Positions 51,790-60,875 of a stretch of DNA of 61,791 nucleotides are shown here, in pieces (within the stretch, counting starts at the first letter, position 1; every line of letters starts with the position of its first letter). This stretch comes from Deltaproteobacteria bacterium (GTDB taxonomy: Bacteria > Myxococcota > B64-G9), in the NCBI GenBank assembly GCA_019307065.1, contig JAFDKH010000037.1:1-61791 (forward strand), read 5' to 3'. The notes beneath the pieces are model-generated. The model had not been told where the DNA came from. It did not search any database and saw only the letters and a program-made list of their open reading frames with translations. The position numbers and the translations under genes are program-made.

Positions 51790-53412
51790 ATGAGACTAAT
51801 TAACTATTTTACAGTCATAGTAGTTTTGACAATGGCGGTGAGAGTTGGAGCTACAGAAACCGCTCCGCCGGTCGATCGAGTTGTAGTTTTTGCCGATCGA
51901 GCCGAGGTGACTCGAATCAGCAGAGCCAGCTGCAGCGCGGGTAAGGCCGAGGTAGTCTTTGCCTTGTTGCCCATGTCGCTGGATGAACGCACCTTGCGCG
52001 CCAAAGCATCCGGCAAGGCCAAGTCAATCGGAGTCAGCAGTCAGATTATTCCTCTCGAACAAGATCGTGATGTTCGGGTAGCCAAGGTCAGTAAAGAAAT
52101 CGAGAAACTTCTGGATCAGATCCGGGCAATTCAGGACACCCTGCGGGGATACGATGAGCGTATCAACGTTTTATCGTCCTTCGGCTACTATTTCGCCAGC
52201 TTGCTGAACGAAGAGATTCGCAATACCAAGCCGGATACTACCCGCTGGTCGAAAGTTTTAGACCAGATGAAGAATGAGCGTCTGGTCGTCAATAAAAAAC
52301 GGGCCGGGTTCAATTTCAAATTGCGCAGCCTGAATCGTCTCTATCGGCGCCTCGAACGCCGCCTGGCCAACCTGCGACCGCGCAGGATTGCCGAAGCCCG
52401 AACAGTGACGGTCACGATTGAGTGCCGCGGGGAAGCTAATCCCAAGGTCGAGCTTTCATATGTTGTACCCGGGGCTACCTGGCACCCGGAATACGATCTG
52501 CGCTTCATACCCGGCTCTAAGGCCAAAGTCGGCCGGGGTCGTGCAGAATTGACGGTGGCGGCGGTTATTCAGCAGTCGACCGGTGAAGACTGGCTGAATG
52601 CCAAGCTGATTCTCTCGACTTCCAGACCCAAGCTCGGTTCAGAGGCGCCGTATCCGGCTCCCTTGTATATCAATGGTCACAAGGTCAGCGAAAAGAAGGT
52701 CCTGGTTGCAACCAGAGAAAAAAGGGAAAAACTACGTGGACATGCCAGACAAGTGTCTTCAGGCCCGGCCGGGGCCGCACTCGAAGATAAGGGCCAGTCA
52801 TTTGCCCTGACCTTGCCGCGCAGAGTGAGTGTCATGGCGGATGGGCGGCCCTACTGGATGCCGGTCGACGTAATCTCGACCAGGGCCGAGGCAAAACTGG
52901 TGGCCATTCCAAAACTCAAACCCTACGTCTATCAGGTGGTCAAATTGAAAAACCCGGCCGCCTATCCCTTGATGAAAGGAACGATTCACAGTCATCGGGC
53001 CGGTTCATACATCGGCGATACGGTCGTTACGCACACGGCTCCCGGAGAGCCGATGGAGGTTTCTTTGGGTATCGACGAGGAACTCAAAGTCGAGCGCCTG
53101 GACCTGAATAAAAAGAATCGAAGCGCCGGTTTTCTGAGTTCGACCAAACACCTTGAGCGGGCCTATCGTATCAAGTTAACCAACAGTTCTTCGAGCCGCC
53201 AGGCTGTCGAAGTGCGTGAAAATATTCCGGTTAGCAAAATTGAGGACGTCAAGGTCGAATTGCAAAAGGACAAAACGACAAAGCACTATCAACTCGATAG
53301 TCACCGCGGTTTCATCAGCTGGACTGTCAGGCTGAACAAAGGACAAAAGAAGGATATCGACCTGGCATATACAATTCATTTACCGGAAGACTGGGAAGTC
53401 CGCATACACTAA
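51790..53412 (+). CDS. MuiA-like DUF4140/DUF4139 protein, copy 2
   Basis: A 540-residue exported protein with the same domain order as copy 1: signal peptide (ends near GATE), VVVFADRAEVTRIS strand, coiled coil, VPGATWHPEYDLRF and GEDWLNAKLILST, ending KKDIDLAYTIHLPEDW. It lacks the large low-complexity insertion of copy 1. The ATG at 51790 is preceded by GAGG; an upstream GTG at 51766 overlapping the previous stop is possible. Tandem duplication followed by divergence is the simplest history. Confidence 0.82.
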   Translation: MRLINYFTVIVVLTMAVRVGATETAPPVDRVVVFADRAEVTRISRASCSAGKAEVVFALLPMSLDERTLRAKASGKAKSIGVSSQIIPLEQDRDVRVAKVSKEIEKLLDQIRAIQDTLRGYDERINVLSSFGYYFASLLNEEIRNTKPDTTRWSKVLDQMKNERLVVNKKRAGFNFKLRSLNRLYRRLERRLANLRPRRIAEARTVTVTIECRGEANPKVELSYVVPGATWHPEYDLRFIPGSKAKVGRGRAELTVAAVIQQSTGEDWLNAKLILSTSRPKLGSEAPYPAPLYINGHKVSEKKVLVATREKREKLRGHARQVSSGPAGAALEDKGQSFALTLPRRVSVMADGRPYWMPVDVISTRAEAKLVAIPKLKPYVYQVVKLKNPAAYPLMKGTIHSHRAGSYIGDTVVTHTAPGEPMEVSLGIDEELKVERLDLNKKNRSAGFLSSTKHLERAYRIKLTNSSSSRQAVEVRENIPVSKIEDVKVELQKDKTTKHYQLDSHRGFISWTVRLNKGQKKDIDLAYTIHLPEDWEVRIH

Positions 53413-53424
53413 AGGGAAAGCCGC

Positions 53425-54162
53425 ATGGATACTGAGCCTGTCCGGGTAGTCGTCTGGGATGAACACGACCCGCATATACCCAGCGACGTATACCCAAAGA
53501 GCATACGCGGGGCTATCGCCAGCGGCCTGGGCGAATTCGGCCGAACCAGCCTGCAGGTTAGCTGCGCGCACATCGATCAGGCCGAACAGGGGCTCTGCGA
53601 AAATCTGCTTGAGCAAACCGATGTTTTGATCTGGTGGGGGCATAAACGCCACGCCGAAGTGTCAGACTTGGTAAGCCAACGGATAGTCGAAAGAGTCAGA
53701 CTGCATGGTATGGGATTCATCGCCTTGCATTCGGCTCATTATTCGAAACCTTTCAGAAACCTGCTGGGTTGTAGCGCGCACCTGAGAGGCGGCTGGAACG
53801 AAGAGGGGCAGACCGAAGAAATTCGAGTATGTGCACCGACTCACCCAATTGCGACCGGCCTAGAGGATTTTAGTTTACCCGATGAGGAGTTTTACGGGGT
53901 GCCTTTTGAAGTACCGCCAGCTGAAGCAGTTGTCTTTCAGTCATGGTTTTCAAAAAGTCGCAAGCATTTCCCCTCGGGGATTGTCTGGACAGTCGGGCAG
54001 GGAATTGATCCCGACAAACCGATAACTCCGCAAGGCCAGGGCGACGGAATCGGCCGGGTATTCTATTTTCGGCCGGGTCACGAAACTGTGCCGACCTATT
54101 TCAACAGCAATGTCCAAAGAATTCTCTATAATGCGAGCAGGTGGGCGGCCAAGCGTGACTAG
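53425..54162 (+). CDS. ThuA-domain protein
   Basis: A 245-residue protein with the ThuA fold (class I glutamine amidotransferase-like, also called trehalose utilisation domain). Motifs: VVVWDEHD at the start, WWGHKRHAEV in the middle, and GMGFIALHSAHYSKPFRNLLG, where the usual catalytic Cys position reads Ser/Ala, so it is not an amidase. GGAFRPGHET-like FYFRPGHETVPTY near the end is conserved in the family. Such proteins bind or transform sugars and are often found with sugar dehydrogenases. Its end overlaps the convergent phosphoesterase gene by 4 bases. Confidence 0.88.
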   Translation: MDTEPVRVVVWDEHDPHIPSDVYPKSIRGAIASGLGEFGRTSLQVSCAHIDQAEQGLCENLLEQTDVLIWWGHKRHAEVSDLVSQRIVERVRLHGMGFIALHSAHYSKPFRNLLGCSAHLRGGWNEEGQTEEIRVCAPTHPIATGLEDFSLPDEEFYGVPFEVPPAEAVVFQSWFSKSRKHFPSGIVWTVGQGIDPDKPITPQGQGDGIGRVFYFRPGHETVPTYFNSNVQRILYNASRWAAKRD

Positions 54163-55550
54163 CTAGATCCGCCGATTAGTTTTCCGGCAGCCAATGCTGC
54201 GGCACCCAGAGCCAGGCTGCCTGAGTCGCTCGCTGTTTGGCAGCCACAGCCCGTGCCGGTCTCGTCGGGCTCTGGTTCGGGAATCGACTTCTTGAAGCGA
54301 TAACTGAAATTGCGGTCGGCCAGCGACCCGAACAGAATCTTCTGGGCGTCGCCTTTGTACATGGCCCGGCCGGCCTCTTCCCAAATGCGCCAGTCGTTGC
54401 CGCCGATTTTATGATAGGTCTGCATAAAACCGCCGGTATAGACATGATAGAGATTGTAGCCGCCCGGATAGTGGACCGTCGAACTGGTTTCGATGCAGGG
54501 CACTTCATCCAGCTCTGGTTGATGAGTGACGATGTTGCGGTGGCTGTGACCAGACAAAATGCCGATCAAGTTGTTCTCGTATTTAAGCATCGAGAACAAG
54601 CGCTGCTGATCCTCGGTAAACAAAGTAAAGATGATAGAGGCCTCTTCGGTTACGGCGTGATGCAACACCAGGATTAACTTCTCATCTCCCAGAGTTTCAA
54701 TCTGTTGCTCGAGCCAAACCCATTGCTCTTGGCTAACCTCTTGAATGCCGGTCTCTAAGTTGGACGAATCGAGCACAACGAAGCGGACTCCCTTGTGGGA
54801 AAAAGCGTAGTGGGTTGCCTCGAGACCAAACACTTTTTTGAAGTAGTCTTCAGGCTGATCTCCGATTCGATCATGATTGCCGCGTACAACATAATAAGGA
54901 GATTTGAGCTGCTCCAAGAATGACCGGGCTTGTTCGAATTGGCCTTGCTGGTACTCATGAGACAAATCGCCTTTGACCAGAGTGAAATCGCTGGCGGTCT
55001 TGTTGATCGCGTCAATGACCGCCTGGTTGCCGACCTGCCAGCAGGTCGGGTCGTCTAGCGGGCATTCGACCGGCACGAACGAGCTAATCCCACCGACCGC
55101 CCCGGCCGACATCAAGCCGACATGCATGTCGGTGATGGTCGCGAAGGTGAACAAATGGGTGCCTTTGGGAGGTGTCAGGGTTGTGAAGCTGCCCGGTGAA
55201 TACTCGTTGGGTTCGGCGCTTTCGCCATTGGCTTGAATATCGTAGAAAACTGTCTGGCCCGGCTCGAGGCCCTGTATTTCCACACGGTGAAAGCGGGTCG
55301 GACCGGCTGGATCAACGACTTGATAGTCTAAGCCGTTTTCCGACAAGCCATAGCTGACAATACCTTCGGTTGGATTTTCGCTTTCCCAGGTCAGTACGGC
55401 AGATTGCTGGGTGACCGTGACCAACTCAGCGTTTTTTACATCGGCGTTTGCCTGGGCCCGGGCCGTTTTTCCCGGCAGAAGCGCTAGTGCGCCAATACCG
55501 AGCGTGAGCTGGCCGCTCCTGGCAAGAAAGTCGCGACGATTCATAGACAT
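54159..55550 (-). CDS. Tat-exported metallophosphoesterase with C-terminal CGC tail
   Basis: A 463-residue exported enzyme. The start region carries a twin-arginine signal (NRRDFLARSG) and a hydrophobic stretch ending in ARAQA. A fibronectin III-like purple-acid-phosphatase N-domain follows (about 35-125; SAVLTWESENPTEG). The metallophosphoesterase motifs are all present: DMHVG, VKGDLSHE, VRGNHDR, VLHHAV and LSGHSHRN, so two metal ions should be bound. The C-terminus has CGCQ before a hydrophobic Ala/Leu helix but only one Lys and no Arg cluster, a reduced sorting-like tail. ATG at 55550 or 55544; there is no clear ribosome-binding site. Confidence 0.85.
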   Translation of the reverse strand: MSMNRRDFLARSGQLTLGIGALALLPGKTARAQANADVKNAELVTVTQQSAVLTWESENPTEGIVSYGLSENGLDYQVVDPAGPTRFHRVEIQGLEPGQTVFYDIQANGESAEPNEYSPGSFTTLTPPKGTHLFTFATITDMHVGLMSAGAVGGISSFVPVECPLDDPTCWQVGNQAVIDAINKTASDFTLVKGDLSHEYQQGQFEQARSFLEQLKSPYYVVRGNHDRIGDQPEDYFKKVFGLEATHYAFSHKGVRFVVLDSSNLETGIQEVSQEQWVWLEQQIETLGDEKLILVLHHAVTEEASIIFTLFTEDQQRLFSMLKYENNLIGILSGHSHRNIVTHQPELDEVPCIETSSTVHYPGGYNLYHVYTGGFMQTYHKIGGNDWRIWEEAGRAMYKGDAQKILFGSLADRNFSYRFKKSIPEPEPDETGTGCGCQTASDSGSLALGAAALAAGKLIGGSS

Positions 55551-55677
55551 GAGTAGATAATAACACTTAACTGATTGTGTGTACCAGACTATAGGCGCCA
55601 AGTGGGCACCAGGGCAGTTAAGAATTGAGAAAACAATTGGAAATTAGGCCAATAGTGTAATATACACCGGACGAACG

Positions 55678-57387
55678 ATGAGTTTTTGTCCAAAATGCGG
55701 GACGCAGGTTCAAGACGGCGGCAAGTTTTGCCCGGCCTGTGGTAGCCAGGTCTCAGTGGCCCGGGCGCCGGCAACATCTTCCCAAGACCCCTATATCGGC
55801 AGAAAGCTGGACAACAAGTTTCTGATTGAAGAACTGCTGGGCGTCGGAGGAATGGGCAAGGTCTACAAGGCCAACCAACTCAGCCTGGACAAGATAGTTT
55901 GTGTTAAAGTCTTACGTCAGAACATGATGGACGACGAAACCCTGGTGGGGCGGTTTCACCGCGAAGCCCGTGCTGCCAGCCGCTTGAATCACCCCAATAG
56001 CATTACTGTAATTGAATTCGGGCAAGACCCCGCCGAGGGCGCGCTCTACATGGTGATGGAATTCGTACCGGGTAAGGATTTGAGCAGAGTCATCCGGGAA
56101 GATCGCCCATTCTCCGAAAAGCGTATCGTTGTCATTATCGATCAAGTACTTTCGGCGTTGGCCGATGCCCACGCGGCCGGAATTGTTCACCGCGATCTCA
56201 AGCCGGAAAATATCATGGTTACCGAGTTGCGCGGTACCAAGGATTTTGTAAAGGTGTTGGATTTCGGGATCGCCAAGCTGCAAGAAAGTTCGCAGCCCGA
56301 CCCTGGCTTGACCCAGGTGGGTATGGTCTGCGGCACGCCCGAGTACATGTCTCCCGAGCAGGCCAAGGGAGAAGAGCTCGATGCGCGCAGCGATATCTAT
56401 GCGACCGGCGTGATTCTCTATCAGATGGTGGTTGGCAAAATACCGTTTCAAGCGCCGACCGCCATGGGCATCGTCACCAAACACCTGATCGAGCCGCCGG
56501 TGCCGCCCAGCCAGATCGACGGCGTGGTCATCTCGCCGGCAATGGAAAAGGTGATCCTCAAAGCAATGAGTAAAGATCGCAACGGCCGGCAATTGACCGC
56601 ATTGGCGTTGCAGCAAGAACTCAACCAAGTTCTCTCCCAGAAAGTTGCACCGGCCCAGGAGGTCCCTTTAGGTCAAGACTTGTTCGCCGACGAACCAGCC
56701 CCCCAGCCGGGTTCCACTGCCCAACCCGACGCGGCCGAAGAGTCAAAGGCGACTTATGTTCGTGAACCGAAAGCTGAGCCGAAAGGTCCGACTTACGCCG
56801 GGGTAAAATCAGATCCCAGCCCGGGCGGGTCTAAAACCTGGCTTTGGGTAATCTTGATAATTCTCGTGCTGGGAGGCGGCGGAGCGGCCGCGGCTTATTT
56901 CTTGTGGTACCTGCCCAACCAGGAAAAAGAAACACAAGACGGAGGCTTTGAGGTTGTTGTTGATGCCGGAGTTGAAGTTGCCGCGCCTGACGCCGGGGTC
57001 AAGGTCAAGGTCGAAGAACCCAAAGCGGCGCCAGTGGATGCCGGGGTGGTTGCCAAACCGCCCGAGGATGCCGGAACGGTAGCAGTCGTCGAAGACAAAG
57101 GTCCGGCCGAGCAGGTCTTTCAGGCTGATGTGCCCGAGATGGCCAAGCGCTTCTACCAGGCCGGCAAGGAGTTGATGGTTCAAAACAAGTTAAAAAAAGC
57201 CATCAAGGTTTTTGGCAAGGCGATCAAGAAGTTTCCCGGCTACGCAGCCGCCTACAAGGCCCTGGGTATGTGCCATATGCGCCTGGGCAATATTGTCAAG
57301 GCCAAGAAGAACTTCCGCAGCTACCTGAAAAAAGCCCCCACCGCCGAGGACGCTGCCGATATCAAAGATTTGATTGAATCGCTCTAG
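55678..57387 (+). CDS. transmembrane Ser/Thr protein kinase with TPR tail
   Basis: A 569-residue PknB-type kinase. An N-terminal zinc ribbon (C4-x2-C7, C18-x2-C21) precedes the kinase domain: GVGGMGKVY near 55-63, Lys K77, HRDLKPEN 171-178, DFG Asp D195 and YMSPEQAKG. A Pro/Glu-rich linker leads to a membrane segment near 385-408. A Val/Asp/Ala-rich stretch and C-terminal TPR helices (about 490-565; LMVQNKLKKAIKVFGKAI) lie outside the cytoplasm. The external TPR part may sense or bind envelope partners. The ribosome-binding site is weak. Confidence 0.92.
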   Translation: MSFCPKCGTQVQDGGKFCPACGSQVSVARAPATSSQDPYIGRKLDNKFLIEELLGVGGMGKVYKANQLSLDKIVCVKVLRQNMMDDETLVGRFHREARAASRLNHPNSITVIEFGQDPAEGALYMVMEFVPGKDLSRVIREDRPFSEKRIVVIIDQVLSALADAHAAGIVHRDLKPENIMVTELRGTKDFVKVLDFGIAKLQESSQPDPGLTQVGMVCGTPEYMSPEQAKGEELDARSDIYATGVILYQMVVGKIPFQAPTAMGIVTKHLIEPPVPPSQIDGVVISPAMEKVILKAMSKDRNGRQLTALALQQELNQVLSQKVAPAQEVPLGQDLFADEPAPQPGSTAQPDAAEESKATYVREPKAEPKGPTYAGVKSDPSPGGSKTWLWVILIILVLGGGGAAAAYFLWYLPNQEKETQDGGFEVVVDAGVEVAAPDAGVKVKVEEPKAAPVDAGVVAKPPEDAGTVAVVEDKGPAEQVFQADVPEMAKRFYQAGKELMVQNKLKKAIKVFGKAIKKFPGYAAAYKALGMCHMRLGNIVKAKKNFRSYLKKAPTAEDAADIKDLIESL

Positions 57388-57406
57388 AACAAGACTAAGT
57401 TGTTAA

Positions 57407-58582
57407 CTAGCCAATTTCGATCCTGAAGACTTCCTCGCCGGCCATCAGCTCGTCGCCGTTTTTCAACTCGGCTGCCTGGCGAATCCGCATGAAGACACCA
57501 TTCGATCCGCTGGATTCGACTATTTCCAAGCCCGAGGACCTGATATTGAGCTCGAAATGACGGATAGCTAAGCGTTTATCCATTGGAAAATTAATGTCGC
57601 AACCAAGCTGGCCGACCGACACGTTCGGCCCAGAGCGTAAGATCACCGCCCCTCCCAAGCCCTGGCCGCTCGAGGTGCTATGTAACACCCTTAACGCTAT
57701 GAAAAGTTGTTTGGGAGTCGGACCACCGTAGGGCCGAGTATCGTCCGCGGCCGGTGTGCGTACATCGGTTGTTGGACCGCCGAAACCCAGCAAGACCATG
57801 CGCTGGCCTCCGGCAATGAACTCGTTGCCTTGCCTGAGTTCGGATCGGCCGCGGATGCGCAAGAAGGTCCCGTTGAAACTCTGATTGTCTTCTACAAACA
57901 GCTTGCCGTTTTTAACTCTCAAAGTCATATGCAGCGGCGACAAGAACTGATCTTCAGCTACGTTTATCAGGGCTTTAGTCCGACCGACTGTTACGCCCTG
58001 CGGCCCCACCGGAAAAGTGCTGTCCTCGCGACCGTATCCGCGGGTAAGCCGCAATCGAACGGAGAGATTCGAAACCGCTTCGATGATCGGCTCGGTCTTG
58101 GCCAGCTTCTTGCCACAAGCCAGGCAAAAAACTGCTCCGACAGGTAGCTTGGCTCGGCAGTGCGGGCAGACATTCAAATCGGTTGTACTCCCAACGGCCG
58201 CCGGCATTTGATCGGTTGGTCTGTGGGGTGGTTTCTGGACCGGGGCCGGTTGGGTCGGCTGTTGCGGGACACTGACCGCCGGTGCCTGCGGTTGTGTTTT
58301 TGCGGCCGGGGCCGGTTCTGGCAGACCCTGAGGTTTAGGCTCGACGACAGTTTTTTCGCTGGGCAGGTTGACTGCACTGAGAAACTCGGTCATTCCGGCA
58401 AGCGAAGTTCCGCAACGCACACATTTTTTGGCGCTGGCGTCGTTATATGTGTCGCAATCAGGACAAACGATGCCGGCTTCGAGCAGTCCATCGAGGGTGG
58501 CCGGGCCGATTGGTTTGCCGCACGAGGTGCAAAACTCGTTATCGGCCGGGTTTTTTGCACCGCAGGTCGGGCAAGCGGGCAT
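57407..58582 (-). CDS. protein with zinc ribbons and two FHA domains
   Basis: A 391-residue cytosolic protein. Three zinc-ribbon units (CPTCGAKN/CTSCGKP, CPDCDTYN/CVRCGTS, CPHCRAKL/CLACGKK) come first. An FHA domain lies at about 200-270 (VTVGRTKALINVAEDQFLSP, NGTFLRI). A second FHA-like unit follows at about 315-390 (VSVGQLGCDINFP, SNGVFMRI, ELKNGDELMAGE). FHA domains bind phosphothreonine. The start at 58582 has AGGAG seven bases upstream; a TTG two codons earlier is less likely. It lies 11 bases after the channel-like gene, so the channel is probably its operon partner, and it may read phosphorylation by the kinase converging on it. Confidence 0.88.
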   Translation of the reverse strand: MPACPTCGAKNPADNEFCTSCGKPIGPATLDGLLEAGIVCPDCDTYNDASAKKCVRCGTSLAGMTEFLSAVNLPSEKTVVEPKPQGLPEPAPAAKTQPQAPAVSVPQQPTQPAPVQKPPHRPTDQMPAAVGSTTDLNVCPHCRAKLPVGAVFCLACGKKLAKTEPIIEAVSNLSVRLRLTRGYGREDSTFPVGPQGVTVGRTKALINVAEDQFLSPLHMTLRVKNGKLFVEDNQSFNGTFLRIRGRSELRQGNEFIAGGQRMVLLGFGGPTTDVRTPAADDTRPYGGPTPKQLFIALRVLHSTSSGQGLGGAVILRSGPNVSVGQLGCDINFPMDKRLAIRHFELNIRSSGLEIVESSGSNGVFMRIRQAAELKNGDELMAGEEVFRIEIG

Positions 58583-58593
58583 GTTCAATCTCC

Positions 58594-59640
58594 TTATTGG
58601 CCATTTCCAGCTTCATATGTCATTCGGCTGCGAATCTTGTGTACCGATTCAACCGGCCCGAGGACTATTAAAGTCGCATTCTCTTCCAATATGTGTTCCG
58701 GCGAGGGATTGTAAAGATAATGTTGACCGGAGGGGTCGCGTATTGCCAGAACCAGTAAGTCTGCCTCCTGACGCAAGTTGGTGTCCATGAGCGCCGAACC
58801 GATCATTTTGCAGCCCCTGGTCAGAGGGATTTCCTCGATCCGCAGGGTTTTATCCTGATCGTGCAGCATCTCATCAAGAAAGCTGACTACCTGGGGGCGC
58901 ACCATTTCTGAAGCCAGACGCATGCCGCCGATCCGGCTGGGACTGACGACTGAATCGGCCCCGGCCCGGGCCAGACGGGTTTCTGCCTGTGAATCGGAAG
59001 CCCGTACCACGATTTTTACCTTTGGATTGCTTTGCCGGGCGGTAACCGTAATAAACAGGTTGTCTCTTTCGTCGGGCAGGGTGGCCACGATTCCGCGGGC
59101 TCGGTCGATACCGGCTTCGATCAGAACATCGTCGTCGGCGGCTTGACCGACTACGTAGGGGATCATGGATTTTGTATGGGCTTTGCATATGTGCTGGATA
59201 CGATTCTCGTCGGCGTCTACGATGACCAGAGTCTGACTGGAACCCAGCAACTCTGCGATGACATACCCGCCGGTGGCACCCGCCCCGCAGACGATGATGT
59301 GGTCTTTGATATTTTTAAGAATTTTTTCCATCTTTTTTCTCCGGAAGATGTTTCTGATTTCTCCTTCGACCAGGAATGCGGTTAGCGAGGTGGCGAAGAC
59401 AAATAGTACTCCCATGCCGGTCAGCATCAGGACAATGACGAAAAACTCGCCATACCAGAAATTGGCAAGCGGCAGCATCTCGCGGCTGCCCAGAGTTGTC
59501 AGGGTTATTACAGTTTGATAGGCGCAATCGAGCAAGCTTGGTTGGCCGCCAGCCAGATGTCCCAGAATGAAAAAACCAAAGATTCCCAAAGCGAAAACCG
59601 CGAGCAAAAGCAGTAACAGTATTCTGAGTCTTTTTTGCAA
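58594..59640 (-). CDS. TrkA-N (RCK) potassium channel-like protein
   Basis: A 348-residue membrane protein. Two hydrophobic segments (about 7-29 and 64-90) flank a pore loop. The cytosolic part is a TrkA-N/RCK domain (GAGATGGYVIAELL, VIVDADENRI) and a TrkA-C domain (about 260-340). The selectivity filter reads TLTTLGSREM instead of TVGYGD. It begins with TTG; AAGGGA and a good promoter lie upstream. RCK channels open in response to nucleotides or ions. Confidence 0.85.
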   Translation of the reverse strand: MQKRLRILLLLLLAVFALGIFGFFILGHLAGGQPSLLDCAYQTVITLTTLGSREMLPLANFWYGEFFVIVLMLTGMGVLFVFATSLTAFLVEGEIRNIFRRKKMEKILKNIKDHIIVCGAGATGGYVIAELLGSSQTLVIVDADENRIQHICKAHTKSMIPYVVGQAADDDVLIEAGIDRARGIVATLPDERDNLFITVTARQSNPKVKIVVRASDSQAETRLARAGADSVVSPSRIGGMRLASEMVRPQVVSFLDEMLHDQDKTLRIEEIPLTRGCKMIGSALMDTNLRQEADLLVLAIRDPSGQHYLYNPSPEHILEENATLIVLGPVESVHKIRSRMTYEAGNGQ

Positions 59641-59670
59641 AGCTGTTTTTCCCTTCGGTTTCCTTGCGGT

Positions 59671-59699
59671 AAGGTACTTTGTGCATCAGGTTGTGTCAA
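59671..59699 (-). promoter_or_regulatory. sigma70-like promoter for the channel-FHA operon
   Basis: TTGACA (59699-59694) and TACCTT (59676-59671) with a 17-base spacer on the minus strand. The start site would be near 59664, 24 bases before the TTG start of the channel gene. This supports the unusual start codon. Confidence 0.5.
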
Positions 59700-59777
59700 C
59701 TCTGGCATATATAAATCCTTATCAAGAGAGCCAATTTAATTGACGTAGCTGCGCTATTTGATCAATAGTCTTTTGTC

Positions 59778-60773
59778 ATGCATCCGATAATCTATACGTT
59801 TCCAGAGACGATACCCATACTAGGCGGCGCCTCGATTTATTCTTACGGTGTGATGATGGGTCTGGGCATTATATCGTCCTGGTATCTGGGCATGCACTAT
59901 TCCGTCCGGGAGGGCTTGTCATATAAAACCGTCACGACTGCCTACGCCCTGGGGATCATATTTGCATTGATTGGCGCCCGGATCGCCCATTTGATAACCA
60001 ATCCGCAATCCTGGAAGTTCGATCAGGGATTTTTTCCGGCTTTGTTTGCCTCGAAATGCGAAGGCCTGGTGGCCTATGGAGGTTACATCGGCGGAATCCT
60101 TGCGGTCTTGGTATATCTCAAGATCAAGAAGGTTGATTTCTGGAGCTTTATGGATTGTGCGGCAACGCCCATGTTGTTGGGGTTGGGAATCACCCGGATC
60201 GGTTGTCTTTTAGCCGGTTGTTGTCACGGAATACCGACCGACGTTCCCTGGTGCCTGTCTTTCCCGCCCGGCAGCCAAGCGGCCAGCGTGTATCCCGGAG
60301 GAATGGACGGCTATTCGCTGTGTGTGCATCCCACCCAGATTTACGAATCCCTGGTTGGGTTTTTCCTTGTAGCGGTCGGGTTATTTGCATTCAAGAAGCG
60401 CAAGTTCACCGGGCAGGTTTTTCTGATCTTGATTGCCTGCTATGCGGTTGCCAGGTTCTTGTTGGAGACCATTCGGGGTGATACCGATCGGGGCTATGTT
60501 ATCGGGTCGATTTCCACTTCCCAGTTCATCGGGATTGTACTTATTTTCTTTGTGATTGGGTTCTATATCTACAGAAGGAAGAAGGCACCGGCACCACCGG
60601 AACCGCTGTCAAAGGAAGAAGTTCAAGAGCGCCTGATAGAAGAGGGCGTGATCAAGGTAAAAGACGCCAATAAAAGTGCTAAGGGCAAGAAATCACAAGA
60701 TAAAACAGCAGAACCAGTCCACCAAGAGCAGAAATCTTCCAAAAAGAACAAGAAAAAGAAAAAAAAGAAGTAA
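59778..60773 (+). CDS. lgt: prolipoprotein diacylglyceryl transferase
   Basis: A 331-residue inner-membrane enzyme that moves diacylglycerol from phosphatidylglycerol to the lipobox Cys of prolipoproteins, consistent with the many lipoproteins in this window. Family signatures: GLVAYGGYIGG (equivalent to the HGGLIG loop of E. coli, with Tyr in place of His), RIGCLLAGCCHG and HPTQIYESL, plus RFLLETIRGD. Seven hydrophobic segments are visible. After about residue 265 a 65-residue Lys/Glu-rich tail with a run of seven Lys at the end is an extension not usual in the family. No ribosome-binding site is obvious. Confidence 0.94.
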   Translation: MHPIIYTFPETIPILGGASIYSYGVMMGLGIISSWYLGMHYSVREGLSYKTVTTAYALGIIFALIGARIAHLITNPQSWKFDQGFFPALFASKCEGLVAYGGYIGGILAVLVYLKIKKVDFWSFMDCAATPMLLGLGITRIGCLLAGCCHGIPTDVPWCLSFPPGSQAASVYPGGMDGYSLCVHPTQIYESLVGFFLVAVGLFAFKKRKFTGQVFLILIACYAVARFLLETIRGDTDRGYVIGSISTSQFIGIVLIFFVIGFYIYRRKKAPAPPEPLSKEEVQERLIEEGVIKVKDANKSAKGKKSQDKTAEPVHQEQKSSKKNKKKKKKK

Positions 60774-60789
60774 AATCCCCAAAAAATCT

Positions 60790-60818
60790 TTGACACAGAG
60801 CGTCAAGTGACTTATATT
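60790..60818 (+). promoter_or_regulatory. strong sigma70-like promoter for the H1-like gene
   Basis: TTGACA (60790-60795), 17-base spacer, TATATT (60813-60818): the best consensus promoter of the window. A GACGC-GCT-GCGTC inverted repeat (60827-60839) lies at the start region. A GCGTCAA-GTG motif recurs twice (near 60801 and 60836), so repression by a bound protein is possible. Confidence 0.65.
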
Positions 60819-60875
60819 TCTACAAAGACGCGCTGCGTCAAAGTGTGATTGACACTAATGTAAAGGGGACTCGTT

